The translations under genes were made by a program, and so were the position numbers. DNA of 64,000 nucleotides from Echinicola pacifica DSM 19836 (GTDB lineage Bacteria; Bacteroidota; Bacteroidia; Cytophagales; Cyclobacteriaceae). The stretch covers positions 62,001-126,000 of the forward strand of contig NZ_KB890738.1 in NCBI RefSeq assembly GCF_000373245.1, in the 5' to 3' direction. Positions within the stretch are counted from its first letter, which is position 1, and the number at the start of each line of letters is the position of its first letter. The notes under the pieces are model-generated. The model made no database searches, was not told where the DNA came from, and saw only the letters and a program-made list of their open reading frames with translations. Shown here piece by piece: positions 36,175 to 45,349 of the stretch.

Positions 36175-37410
36175 ATGATGGATCAAACAACTGCAACCCA
36201 AAAAGCAATATCTACCGAAAATAAGTATGGAGCCCATAATTATCACCCCCTCCCAGTCGTCCTAGCCAAAGGTGAAGGAGTATATATGTGGGATGTGGAA
36301 GGAAAGAAATATTATGACTTCTTATCCGCATACTCCGCCGTAAACCAAGGCCACTGCCACCCAAGAATCCTCCAAACGCTCACCGAGCAAGCCAGCACCC
36401 TTACTCTTACCTCCAGAGCTTTTCATAATGATATATTGGGGAGTTTTGAAAAATTCCTCTGTGAATACTTCAACTTCGACAAGGTCCTCCCAATGAACAC
36501 CGGCGCCGAAGGGGTGGAGACAGCCATTAAAATCGCTAGAAAATGGGGCTATGAAAAAAAAGGAATTCCCGAAAATGAAGGAATCATCCTCGTCGCTCAA
36601 AACAATTTCCATGGACGGACCACCACCGTCATCTCTTTCTCAAACGACGATAACGCTAAGAAAAACTTCGGCCCTTATACCCCCGGATTCATCACCATCC
36701 CCTATGATGACAGCCAAGCGCTAAAAGACGCCCTCGCCTCCAACCCCAACATCATCGGATATCTCGTGGAGCCAATCCAGGGAGAAGCAGGAGTATATGT
36801 CCCCTCCCCCGGATACCTCAAGGAAGTCGCTTCCCTATGTAAAGAACATAATGCCCTATTCATAGCTGATGAAATCCAAACGGGGATCGCCAGAACTGGC
36901 AAACTACTAGCCTGCGATCATGAGCAGGTAAAACCCGATATGCTGATCCTAGGAAAGGCCATCTCTGGTGGCTTCTATCCTGTATCGGCAGTTCTTGCTG
37001 ATGATGAAGTCATGGAAGTCATCCAACCCGGCCAGCATGGATCTACCTTTGGAGGTAACCCACTAGGTGCGAGGGTGGCAATGACCGCCTTGCAAGTAAT
37101 TCAGGATGAAAAATTGGCTGAAAATGCTGACAAAATGGGAGAACTATTCCGCAATAGAATGCAAGATCTGGTTGGGAAATACGACTTGCTAAAACTGGTG
37201 CGTGGCAAAGGTCTGCTGAATGCCGTAGTTATCAATGATAGCGAAGATAGCGATACCGCCTGGAACATCTGCCTGGCCCTCAAGGAAAACGGCCTTCTCG
37301 CCAAACCAACCCACGGAAATATCATCCGATTTGCTCCACCACTAGTTATTACCGAGGAGCAAATTCACGAATGCTGTGATATCATTCAAAAGACGATTGC
37401 TGAATTTTAA
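36175..37410 (+). CDS. rocD: Ornithine aminotransferase
   Basis: 411-aa class III PLP aminotransferase. Landmarks: [20 protein letters not shown] near the N-terminus, which is typical of ornithine-oxo-acid transaminase, [20 protein letters not shown] (phosphate site), [20 protein letters not shown] (Asp for the pyridine nitrogen), and [16 protein letters not shown] with the PLP lysine. It converts ornithine and 2-oxoglutarate to glutamate semialdehyde and glutamate, linking arginine and proline metabolism. It stands alone with its own terminator. Two adjacent ATG codons (36175, 36178) could be the start. Confidence 0.93.
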   Translation: MMDQTTATQKAISTENKYGAHNYHPLPVVLAKGEGVYMWDVEGKKYYDFLSAYSAVNQGHCHPRILQTLTEQASTLTLTSRAFHNDILGSFEKFLCEYFNFDKVLPMNTGAEGVETAIKIARKWGYEKKGIPENEGIILVAQNNFHGRTTTVISFSNDDNAKKNFGPYTPGFITIPYDDSQALKDALASNPNIIGYLVEPIQGEAGVYVPSPGYLKEVASLCKEHNALFIADEIQTGIARTGKLLACDHEQVKPDMLILGKAISGGFYPVSAVLADDEVMEVIQPGQHGSTFGGNPLGARVAMTALQVIQDEKLAENADKMGELFRNRMQDLVGKYDLLKLVRGKGLLNAVVINDSEDSDTAWNICLALKENGLLAKPTHGNIIRFAPPLVITEEQIHECCDIIQKTIAEF

Positions 37411-37438
37411 TTTATCAAAACCTCAGATTCAGATCTTA

Positions 37439-37475
37439 GCAGAAAGCCTACCAATCAGGCTTTCTGCTTTTTTTT
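37439..37475 (+). terminator. Terminator of rocD
   Basis: 11-bp perfect stem GCAGAAAGCCT (37439-37449) / AGGCTTTCTGC (37457-37467) then a run of eight T. Confidence 0.9.
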
Positions 37476-37881
37476 AGCATAAATCCTATAGGATTTTTCA
37501 CCTTTTTTTCCCTCAACAATAACCTCTTCCCTTCTTCTTAAGCACCCGAAATAAGCCGGTATTACCATTTCAATGGACAGCGCCTCCATACTACTATATC
37601 CCAAAGCCAGCGGAGAAACACGCTTAAACTAAAATAGTATTTTCCGCTTATTGAGAATTTTAATAGGAGAATCTTGAGAGAATCCTTCAGCAATCGAAGT
37701 TAAACCAGCCATCCCGCAGGATCGAGTGACAGAATTTAAGCTGCGCACCCATTCTATATTTCCCCTTAAGAAAGCTAGATTCATAGGCCCTGCTTTTCCC
37801 GAATAGGATTATCCTCCACATTACAATTCCATAACCTTAATTATTATTACCTTTGCAAGGACCAAATAGAAACCAATAACG
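37476..37881. other. Intergenic region between rocD and hemB
   Basis: 406 bp without a gene. The hemB promoter box is at its right end. The rest shows no recognisable element. Confidence 0.5.
37848..37855 (+). promoter_or_regulatory. -7 promoter box of hemB
   Basis: TACCTTTG, a perfect TAnnTTTG match, 26 bp before the ATG, implying a leader of about 20 nt. Confidence 0.55.
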
Positions 37882-38856
37882 ATGTATCAAAGACCGCGCA
37901 GAAACCGTAAATCTGCAGTTATCCGCAGCATGGTGGAAGAAACCCGCCTTTCAGTAAAAGACTTCATCTTCCCGTTATTTGTCATCGAAGGCATCAATCA
38001 AAAAGAAGAAGTAGCCTCCATGCCCGGGATGTACAGACGCTCAACAGACTTATTACTTAAGGAAATAGAGGAATGCTTAAATTTAGGAATTAAGGCTTTT
38101 GACATTTTCCCAGCTTACCCTGAAAGCAAAAAAGATCGATTTGCTACCGAGAGTATTAACCCGGAAACCTTTTACCTCAAAGCGATCAATAAGATAAAAA
38201 CCACTTTTCCCGAAGCCTGCATCATGACAGATGTGGCGATGGATCCCTATAGCTCAGACGGCCATGATGGACTGGTGGAGAATGGCCAAATCCTAAATGA
38301 CGAGACACTACCCATCCTAAGCAAGATGGCAATCGCCCAGGCTCAGGCAGGCGCAGACATCATCGGACCATCAGACATGATGGACGGCAGAGTGGGACAT
38401 ATCCGGACCGCCCTAGACCAGGAAGGCTATACAGACGTCTCTATCATGTCTTATACCGCCAAATACGCAAGTGCATTCTATAACCCCTTCCGCGATGCGC
38501 TGGACTCAGCCCCTAAGTCAGGTGACAAAAAAACCTATCAGATGGACCCCGCAAATCTCCATGAAGCGCTGATCGAGGCTGAACTGGATGAAATAGAGGG
38601 CGCTGACTTCCTCATGGTCAAGCCCGCACTGGCGTATCTGGATGTCATCAAATTGCTGAAAGACAATACCCAGCTACCTATAGCAGCCTATAATGTAAGC
38701 GGGGAATACTCGATGATCAAGGCCGCCCATGAAAAAGGATGGCTTGATGGGGAAAAAGTCATGCTGGAATCACTTCTTAGCATTAAAAGAGCCGGCGCGA
38801 AAGTCATCTTAAGTTATTTCGCCAAGGAATTCGCTCTACTAAACAAGGATAAATAA
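37882..38856 (+). CDS. hemB: Delta-aminolevulinic acid dehydratase (porphobilinogen synthase)
   Basis: 324 aa TIM-barrel enzyme that condenses two aminolevulinates to porphobilinogen in tetrapyrrole synthesis. The two Schiff-base lysines are in SYTAKYASAFYNPFR and MVKPALAYLDVI. The metal loop reads DVAMDPYSSDGHDG, with Asp instead of the Cys cluster, so it belongs to the non-zinc (magnesium or similar) type. The residues S-S-D-G-H-D are a little different from the common T-x-H-G-Q-D form. Monocistronic with strong terminator. Confidence 0.96.
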   Translation: MYQRPRRNRKSAVIRSMVEETRLSVKDFIFPLFVIEGINQKEEVASMPGMYRRSTDLLLKEIEECLNLGIKAFDIFPAYPESKKDRFATESINPETFYLKAINKIKTTFPEACIMTDVAMDPYSSDGHDGLVENGQILNDETLPILSKMAIAQAQAGADIIGPSDMMDGRVGHIRTALDQEGYTDVSIMSYTAKYASAFYNPFRDALDSAPKSGDKKTYQMDPANLHEALIEAELDEIEGADFLMVKPALAYLDVIKLLKDNTQLPIAAYNVSGEYSMIKAAHEKGWLDGEKVMLESLLSIKRAGAKVILSYFAKEFALLNKDK

Positions 38857-38920
38857 TTCCAAACCTACTTTTCAATCTGGACCTGCTGCTAAGTGGGTTC
38901 ACTTTACCCCTTATTAAAAC

Positions 38921-38960
38921 AGGCCCTCCATCTATTTGTTAGATGGAGGGCCTGTTTTTT
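38921..38960 (+). terminator. Terminator of hemB
   Basis: 14-bp perfect stem AGGCCCTCCATCTA (38921-38934) / TAGATGGAGGGCCT (38940-38953) and T run. Confidence 0.92.
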
Positions 38961-39570
38961 ATGCCTTTTACGGAATCAAAAGTTATCCTCCTCCATTTCC
39001 ACGCCTTTCCCCAGTCCCTTTGGGACAAAAAGAACAATCAATCCAATCATCACCTATTCATATAGAGCTTACTTTTTAGGAATATGCCCTTTTGCCGAAA
39101 AAAGGGGTTTAAAATGAGCCTCATTTCTTACATTTTCGCAGAAAAAGAAGAATGTGGGTATTTCATAAAGCAGTCATCAATCAGACCATCAGCACCAAAA
39201 CATCTATGGCTTTTGATCGAAACCGCAATATTCAATGCATAAACAAATAAAAATATACCTATTTGATCAAAAAATAGAATTTTATAAAAGTGGTTATTAA
39301 TAGTCACCCAATTTGAAAACGAAAAATCAAAAATTTTAAAAAAAAAGATTGAAAACATATATGGATGCAAAAACACCCCTCATTTTATAGTTTTTGCAGT
39401 TTTTCATCATTTTTATGGTATTTCAAAACCTTATTAACCAACATTTTTTACATTATCATTAATTTTAGGTTTGTTTTTTTACGTAAAAAATATTTACCTT
39501 TAGAATACTAATGAATCGCCAACCCATAAAATATTTCGAAAAATAAGTCTATCTAAACATTCAACTAATT
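38961..39570. other. Intergenic region upstream of amt
   Basis: 610 bp, strongly AT-rich in the right half. No gene is credible here and no P-II gene is present. A full -33/-7 promoter for amt is at 39470-39502. Confidence 0.5.
39470..39502 (+). promoter_or_regulatory. Promoter of the amt-porin operon
   Basis: -33 box TTTG (39470-39473), 21-bp spacer, -7 box TACCTTTA (39495-39502; one mismatch to TAnnTTTG). The spacing is right for Bacteroidota. Leader would be about 60 nt. Confidence 0.5.
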
Positions 39571-40881
39571 ATGAAATGGAGTTTTAACGATCTCGCCCAA
39601 GTAAGCACAGAAGCGATCACCCAGAGCGCAGATTTCAGCGCTGACATTACCCAGAACTTACTAACAACAAACAATGTGTGGATGATGCTATCCACTGCCT
39701 TAGTATTTATTATGCACCTTGGATTTGCCGGGGTAGAAGCTGGATTTGGCCAAGCCAAAAACACAGTTAACATTTTATTCAAGAACACTGTCACTCCCAT
39801 CATTGGGATATTGACTTATGCTCTATGCGGGTTCTTTTTAATGTACCCTGGATTTGCCGTTCCGGGATGGATTGGATTTGATGGCGCCGGATGGAGCTCC
39901 TTCTGGTTTGCACCTGAGAGCGTAGATGTATCAGCTGCTTATGCTGACGCAGGCTACACTTACTGGACTGACTTCCTATTCCAAGCCATGTTTGCAGCCA
40001 CCGCAGCGACTATCGTATCAGGAGCCATCGCCGAAAGAGTAAAACTCTGGGCCTACCTTCTCTTTACAGTAGTGTATGTCGGGATCGTGTATCCTATCAT
40101 CGGAAGCTGGAAATGGGGTGGTGGATTCCTTGATGATTGGGGATTCTATGACTTTGCAGGCTCCACACTAGTACACTCTGTAGGTGGCTGGGGTGCGCTG
40201 GCTGGGGTTATATTAGTAGGCCCACGTATCGGGAAATATGTGAATGGCAAGACTGTAGATAAGCCAGGAGCAAGTGTACCATTGGCAGTGATAGGTGTAT
40301 TCCTATTATGGCTCGGATGGTTTGGCTTCAACGGCGGTTCAGTACTGTCAGCTGATCCGGGATTAGTATCCTTTGTATTAGTGACCACCTCTTTGGCTGC
40401 TTGCGCCGGAGGAATGGGAGGCTTCCTTGCAGGATATTTCGTGTTCAAGAGACTCGACCTAGGTATGGTGCTAAATGGCATCCTTGCTGGACTAGTAGGC
40501 ATCACCGCCGGAGCAGATGTCATCAATCCAGGCGCTGCACTGATAGTAGGTTTTGTGGCTGGCATCCTCGTAGTATTGTCCGCTGTTCTTCTTGACAGCC
40601 TCAAGCTTGATGATGTGGTAGGAGCAGTATCCGTCCACCTTACTTGCGGCATCTGGGGAACACTCGCGGTAGGCATCTTCTCTACCAACCCTGATCACAG
40701 CTTCCTTACTCAACTTACCGGAGTCCTTATCTGTGGCGCCACTGCCTTCACAGCAGCCTTCATCATCTTCTATATACTAAAAGTAACTGTAGGCATCAGA
40801 GTTTCTGAAGAACATGAAAAAACCGGACTTGATTCTCACGAGCATGGTATCAGAGGATACACCATCGTGTATGACGAATAG
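39571..40881 (+). CDS. amt: Ammonium transporter, Amt family
   Basis: 436 aa with 11 predicted membrane helices after a 35-residue extracytoplasmic N-terminus. The Amt signature is clear: FLFQAMFAATAATIVSGAIAER, and the two pore histidines are His202 (LVHSVGGWGALAG) and His356 (SVHLTCGIWGTLAVGIF). It conducts ammonium inward. Amt genes normally travel with a P-II gene (glnK) that plugs the channel; none is adjacent. The short C-terminal tail (EEHEKTGLDSHEHG) is the P-II contact region in relatives. A porin gene follows 137 bp downstream. Confidence 0.96.
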   Translation: MKWSFNDLAQVSTEAITQSADFSADITQNLLTTNNVWMMLSTALVFIMHLGFAGVEAGFGQAKNTVNILFKNTVTPIIGILTYALCGFFLMYPGFAVPGWIGFDGAGWSSFWFAPESVDVSAAYADAGYTYWTDFLFQAMFAATAATIVSGAIAERVKLWAYLLFTVVYVGIVYPIIGSWKWGGGFLDDWGFYDFAGSTLVHSVGGWGALAGVILVGPRIGKYVNGKTVDKPGASVPLAVIGVFLLWLGWFGFNGGSVLSADPGLVSFVLVTTSLAACAGGMGGFLAGYFVFKRLDLGMVLNGILAGLVGITAGADVINPGAALIVGFVAGILVVLSAVLLDSLKLDDVVGAVSVHLTCGIWGTLAVGIFSTNPDHSFLTQLTGVLICGATAFTAAFIIFYILKVTVGIRVSEEHEKTGLDSHEHGIRGYTIVYDE

Positions 40882-40922
40882 AATAAACTAACCACCAACC
40901 ACTTACCACTGGTAATTATAAT

Positions 40923-40967
40923 GCCCTGCCCCCTGAACAAACGCCAATCTCTTCAAGCGGGCAGGGC
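40923..40967 (+). other. GC-rich hairpin between amt and the porin gene
   Basis: 9-bp perfect stem GCCCTGCCC (40923-40931) / GGGCAGGGC (40959-40967) with a 27-nt loop and no T run. It might set mRNA stability or the ratio of the two products. Confidence 0.5.
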
Positions 40968-41018
40968 CAATTATCGGCCAATCCTACAATTAACAGATAA
41001 TTATTAATCAAAATTAAA

Positions 41019-42182
41019 ATGAAAAAACTTCAACTACTAATTGCAGTATTATTTCTGGGCACTATAAGCAGCTTGACTGCCCAGGACCTGTCCAAAGTGA
41101 GCATCTCTGGCTCTGTGGACGCTTATTATAGAGCCAATTTCAATGCGCCTAATAAGAGCATGATTCTAAGCGACGGCTCCGAACTTGGACCACAAGCACC
41201 CGCTACCTCCTTCGCAAACCTCCCGGGTTTCGCCCTTGGTATGGCCAATATCATCACCGCTTATGAAGGTGAAAAAGTAGGATTTGTAGCCGACTTAGTT
41301 TTCGGGCCTAGAGGAGCCGATGCAGTTTTCAATTCTACAGGTAGTTCCAATATTGTAAACCAACTTTATGTTTACTGGAGTGTAACCGACGCTGTAACCC
41401 TGACCTTCGGTAACTTCAATACCTTCCTGGGTTATGAAGTAATTTCCCCAACAGGCAACTTCAATTATTCCACCTCTTATATGTTCTCCTATGGTCCATT
41501 CAGCCATACAGGACTAAAAGCAGACATCGCACTTACTGACAACTGGTCATTAATGGCATCTGTGATGAACCCTACCGATCTGACAGACTTCAACCCTGTG
41601 GGCACCTATTATGGTGGACTTCAATTAGGTTATGAAAATGACAATGGCGGTACCTGGCTAAACCTACTTTACGGAGATCAAGATGGAAAACTAGACGACA
41701 CAGGCCTACTCAGCCCTGTCTCGATGTCCGCAGGAAGTACTTTCCAAATCGACCTAACCACTGGCTACAATGTATCTGAGGCGGTGTACCTAGGCATCAA
41801 CGCCACGTATAACACCACTGCTGCCGGCGAAATGTATAATGGAACCAGCATCGTGGACACAGATGGTGATGGCGCTGGATTCTATGGCTTTGCAGGATAT
41901 CTTCAAGCGGCTGCTTCAGAAAACTTCTCCGTAGGTCTTCGTGGTGAATACTTCAATGTATTCAACAATGGTCTTGATGGCGTGGTAGGTGTGGATGATG
42001 CTGGTGACGGAAATGTATTTGCCCTTACCTTATCCGGAAATGCAAAAATCTCCGAAAATTTCATGCTTATCCCAGAAGTTAGACTAGACAGCATGTCTGA
42101 GGATAACTACTTCTTAAACAACGATCTTGCAGGATCTAAGAGTTTGTCTTCTTTCTTACTAGCAGCCGTATTCTCTTTCTAA
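41019..42182 (+). CDS. Outer-membrane beta-barrel porin, linked to amt
   Basis: 387 aa. Signal peptide ending SSLTAQ (Ala21), then an amphipathic barrel: ISGSVDAYYRANFN, GFALGMANIITAYEG, LTFGNFNTFLGYEVIS, SYMFSYGPFSHTGLKAD, final strand FLLAAVFSF with terminal Phe. It belongs to the BBP2-like group of Bacteroidota porins, which often occur next to amt, so it is likely to pass small nitrogen solutes to the periplasm. It is probably co-transcribed with amt; a terminator follows. Function is inferred. Confidence 0.82.
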   Translation: MKKLQLLIAVLFLGTISSLTAQDLSKVSISGSVDAYYRANFNAPNKSMILSDGSELGPQAPATSFANLPGFALGMANIITAYEGEKVGFVADLVFGPRGADAVFNSTGSSNIVNQLYVYWSVTDAVTLTFGNFNTFLGYEVISPTGNFNYSTSYMFSYGPFSHTGLKADIALTDNWSLMASVMNPTDLTDFNPVGTYYGGLQLGYENDNGGTWLNLLYGDQDGKLDDTGLLSPVSMSAGSTFQIDLTTGYNVSEAVYLGINATYNTTAAGEMYNGTSIVDTDGDGAGFYGFAGYLQAAASENFSVGLRGEYFNVFNNGLDGVVGVDDAGDGNVFALTLSGNAKISENFMLIPEVRLDSMSEDNYFLNNDLAGSKSLSSFLLAAVFSF

Positions 42183-42502
42183 TATTTTTTTGCTGACAAA
42201 CTGAAATTTTTCAGTGAAAACCACGTGCTTTGAAAAAAGACGTGGTTTTCTGGTTTTCACAGAAAATTATATTTTCTACGATATAATCCACCCCTACCTC
42301 TTCGGTATTCTTAACAGAAACATTATTTTTTAGATTCTCAAAAAACCTCTATTCGAGTGAATATTGAATTATTTCCATATATAATTTCACGTATAGCAGT
42401 GTTTAACTACGAAAAATTGGTTTTTACTGTAACCTTTGCACGCATTTTTACGATATGTCTAGGGAAGGTTAAACAATAATTCAAAAAAAAATAGATAAGA
42501 GC
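42183..42502. other. Intergenic region between the porin and the small repeat protein
   Basis: 320 bp holding the amt-porin terminator at 42216-42256 and AT-rich sequence. TAACCTTTG at 42429-42437 is close to a -7 box but has one base too many. Confidence 0.45.
42216..42256 (+). terminator. Terminator of the amt-porin operon
   Basis: 11-bp perfect stem GAAAACCACGT (42216-42226) / ACGTGGTTTTC (42240-42250). The T tract is inside the stem and in the following TGGTTTTC, so it is a less standard form. Confidence 0.6.
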
Positions 42503-42814
42503 ATGGTAAAACTAGCAGTAATGGTTGCAGCAGGTTTTTTCGGATTTGAATCCATAGAAGCAATAGGTCAGGAAAAAGAGCGAAAAGAGCTCAAGGGACC
42601 CAAAGCAAAAAACTATAAGCCGTGGAAAGACCAAGCCCGGACAGGCACATTGGTGGTCGATATAAATGGTGATTTGACCACTGGCCCAGCTTTCAAAAAT
42701 CAAAAAGCATGGGAAAAAGAAAGTGAATTAGTAACAATAAATGCTGACTTACAGCCGATCAGCAAACCAAAAGGCCCCAAAGGCAAAAATCAAAAACCTT
42801 GGGAAGACAATTAA
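42503..42814 (+). CDS. Small secreted protein with three GPxxKNxKxW repeats
   Basis: 103 aa. The N-terminus (MVKLAVMVAAGFFGFESIEA) looks like a short signal peptide. The rest is hydrophilic and holds one motif three times: KGPKAKNYKPWK (31-42), TGPAFKNQKAWE (60-71) and KGPKGKNQKPWE (90-101), that is G-P-x-x-K-N-x-K-x-W. The linkers are acidic or neutral. I know of no function; similar motifs appear in other small secreted Bacteroidota proteins, by memory only. The repeats suggest binding of a repeated or charged partner such as polysaccharide. It is a single gene ending at a shared terminator. Confidence 0.68.
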   Translation: MVKLAVMVAAGFFGFESIEAIGQEKERKELKGPKAKNYKPWKDQARTGTLVVDINGDLTTGPAFKNQKAWEKESELVTINADLQPISKPKGPKGKNQKPWEDN

Positions 42815-42830
42815 TTCCTTTTGATATAAC

Positions 42831-42864
42831 AAAAAAAAAGCTGCCCAAAGGCAGCTTTTTTTTT
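42831..42864. terminator. Bidirectional terminator between convergent genes
   Basis: 15-bp stem of A9-GCTGCC (42831-42845) with GGCAGC-T (42850-42864), serving the repeat protein and the pseudouridine synthase gene. Confidence 0.9.
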
Positions 42865-42865
42865 G

Positions 42866-43600
42866 TTATCCACTATACGTATTCTCTAAATGCTGATCCT
42901 GAGCCTTAACTTTTTCAAACTCCAGGTATTGCTCCCAAAAAGGCTCTTCAGGTAAAGCAGCTCTTAAGTACAATTTCTCCTTTTTGACAGGGTGCAAAAA
43001 CACAAGATGGAAAGCATGTAAATTAATACTAGCATCCGGATTGGGCTTTGCAAATCCATATCTCAGATCACCACGTATCGGGCAGCCCATAGCCGCTAGC
43101 TGCACCCTAATCTGGTGCGGTCTACCCGTCTTTGGCCTTACTTCTACCAACCAGTGGTCATTCAGCTTTCCAAGACGCTTATAATCTAGGTCGGCACGCT
43201 TAGATCCTGGCTCTTCTCTTTCGAAAACCTCGGTTACATTCCTCTCTTCATCCTTCACCAGGTAATGAGTCAGCTTGCCGATCACATCCTTTGGTCTTTT
43301 CTTCACAATGGCCCAATATACCTTGAAGATCTCTCTTTTCTTAAACATGAGCATCATCCGCTCCAAGGCCTTGGAGGTACGGGCAAATACCACCAGACCA
43401 CTTACAGGCCGATCCAGTCGATGCACTGGGTGCAAAAATACCGCGCCGGGCTTTTCATACTTCTTGGCAATATAGTCCTTACAATAATCAGTAAGTGTCT
43501 TATCCCCTGTACGGTCCCCTTGCACGAGCACCCCAGCTGCTTTATTGACCACCAATAGATGGTTATCTTCATAGACTACGGTAAACGGTTGCTTTGCCAT
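42866..43600 (-). CDS. RNA pseudouridine synthase, RluA family
   Basis: 244 aa without an S4 domain. Catalytic motif HPVHRLDRPVSGLVVFART contains the nucleophilic Asp, followed by KTGRPHQIRVQLAAMGCPIRGD, typical of RluA-type enzymes. N-terminal VVYEDNHLLVVNKAAGVLVQ is also canonical. Makes pseudouridine in rRNA or tRNA; the exact site cannot be said from sequence. RF3 lies 74 bp upstream on the same strand. Confidence 0.92.
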   Translation of the reverse strand: MAKQPFTVVYEDNHLLVVNKAAGVLVQGDRTGDKTLTDYCKDYIAKKYEKPGAVFLHPVHRLDRPVSGLVVFARTSKALERMMLMFKKREIFKVYWAIVKKRPKDVIGKLTHYLVKDEERNVTEVFEREEPGSKRADLDYKRLGKLNDHWLVEVRPKTGRPHQIRVQLAAMGCPIRGDLRYGFAKPNPDASINLHAFHLVFLHPVKKEKLYLRAALPEEPFWEQYLEFEKVKAQDQHLENTYSG

Positions 43601-43674
43601 ATTTTATATATTATTTAAATCCCTTTTAGTACTACTTTCATTAGGCTACTATTCAGCTACAATCCTTAGAATGC

Positions 43675-45255
43675 TTAAAATTCCGAAGTAAAGTGGAAGT
43701 CAATATCCGGATAATTGTCCTGAACCATCTGTAACCAAGCTCTGGATTCCGCCATAAAGACCAGTTTGCCATCCTTATCCCGAGCGATATGACGGTTCTT
43801 GGATCGGACAAACTCATCCAGCTGCTTCTTATCGGTGCTGCTGATCCAGCAGGCCTTGTAGAGGTTCATAGGCGCAAACTCCACTGTGGCGTTGTATTCA
43901 TTTTTCAGCCTAAACTGAATCACCTCAAACTGCAGCTGCCCCACAGTCCCGATCACTTTCCTAGACCCTATGTCAAAGGTGAACAACTGTGCCACACCTT
44001 CTTCCATCAGCTGTTTAAGCCCCTTCTCCAACTGCTTAGTTTTCATGGCGTCCTTATTGATCACCTCCTTGAATATCTCAGGGGAGAAGGACGGAATTCC
44101 TTTGAAAGTAAGACTTTCACCTTCCGAAAGCGAATCACCTATCTTGAGATTCCCAGTATCATAGAGTCCTACAATATCCCCTGGAAAAGCCTCATCTATA
44201 ATTTCTTTGTCCTGAGCCATAAAAGAGGTCACATTCGAGAACCTTACAGGCTTGGGAGTCCGCATGCTTTTATACGGCTTATTTCTCTGGAAAGTCCCTG
44301 AGCAGATCCGTAAGAAGGCTATTCGGTTTCTGTGATTAGGGTCCATATTGGCATGAATCTTAAAGATAAAGCCACTAAATTTACTTTCATCAGGTAAGAC
44401 CTCACGCTCTTCAGCATTTCGGCTTTTTGGTGCTGGCGCAATATCAATAAAGGTATCCAGCATTTCCTGCACTCCGAAATTATTAACCGCAGAGCCAAAA
44501 AACACAGGGGCTACTTTGCCATTAAGGTAATCTTCCTTATTAAATTCCGGATATACCCCTTCGATCAGCTCCACATCCTCTCTCAATTGGTAGGCGTTAT
44601 TCTCTCCCACCAGTCCTTCCAATTTAGGGTCATCAAGATTCTCGATCTCGACGATTTCACCTGACAGTTTACGCTGAGAGGGTCTGAATAGGTTTAGGGA
44701 GTTATTATATAGATTGTACACTCCTTTGAAGGTCTTCCCCATGGAGATGGGCCAAGATAGAGGACGCACCTTGATATTGAGTTTTTCTTCTACTTCATCC
44801 AGCAGATCATAGGGATCACGGCCTTCACGGTCTAGCTTATTGATAAAACAGATCACAGGGGTATTCCTCATCCGACATACTTCCATCAGTTTCTCGGTTT
44901 GGATCTCCACCCCCTTGACGCAGTCGATGACCATGATGACACTATCCACAGCGGTCAGGGTCCTATAAGTATCTTCAGCAAAATCCTGGTGACCCGGAGT
45001 ATCCAAAAGGTTTATTTTTACATCCCTGTATTCAAACCCCATCACGGAAGTCGCCACAGAGATACCTCTCTGCTTCTCTATCTCCATCCAATCGGATTTA
45101 GCATGGGTATCTATCTTATTGGATTTCACAGCCCCAGCGGTCTTAATAGCCCCACCAAAAAGCAATAGCTTCTCAGTAAGGGTGGTTTTTCCCGCATCCG
45201 GGTGGGATATAATCCCAAACGTACGTCTCTTTTGAATCTCCTTCGTTAAACTCAT
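43675..45255 (-). CDS. prfC: Peptide chain release factor 3
   Basis: 526-aa translational GTPase. G1 [16 protein letters not shown]2/G3 with GISVATSVM and [14 protein letters not shown]4 [10 protein letters not shown]; the longer C-terminal domains III-V follow. The [11 protein letters not shown] sequence separates RF3 from EF-G and tetracycline-resistance proteins. It recycles RF1/RF2 after peptide release. Length is normal. Confidence 0.96.
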   Translation of the reverse strand: MSLTKEIQKRRTFGIISHPDAGKTTLTEKLLLFGGAIKTAGAVKSNKIDTHAKSDWMEIEKQRGISVATSVMGFEYRDVKINLLDTPGHQDFAEDTYRTLTAVDSVIMVIDCVKGVEIQTEKLMEVCRMRNTPVICFINKLDREGRDPYDLLDEVEEKLNIKVRPLSWPISMGKTFKGVYNLYNNSLNLFRPSQRKLSGEIVEIENLDDPKLEGLVGENNAYQLREDVELIEGVYPEFNKEDYLNGKVAPVFFGSAVNNFGVQEMLDTFIDIAPAPKSRNAEEREVLPDESKFSGFIFKIHANMDPNHRNRIAFLRICSGTFQRNKPYKSMRTPKPVRFSNVTSFMAQDKEIIDEAFPGDIVGLYDTGNLKIGDSLSEGESLTFKGIPSFSPEIFKEVINKDAMKTKQLEKGLKQLMEEGVAQLFTFDIGSRKVIGTVGQLQFEVIQFRLKNEYNATVEFAPMNLYKACWISSTDKKQLDEFVRSKNRHIARDKDGKLVFMAESRAWLQMVQDNYPDIDFHFTSEF

Positions 45256-45349
45256 CTTTTTCAGGCTCCTTAATTAGCAAGGTGCAAAGGTAGCTGATAT
45301 AATTGAAAGATGGAAAACTTTGATCCTGCAAGCTGAAGGACTATGCTTA

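Noticed and set aside
39128-39376. 82-codon minus-strand frame upstream of amt
   Set aside because: Very Phe-rich product from AT-rich DNA, no start context and no family; likely a chance frame.
40146-40688. 180-codon minus-strand frame within amt
   Set aside because: It is antisense to a certain membrane-protein gene, rich in Pro, Thr and Ser as expected for a shadow frame, and has no family resemblance.
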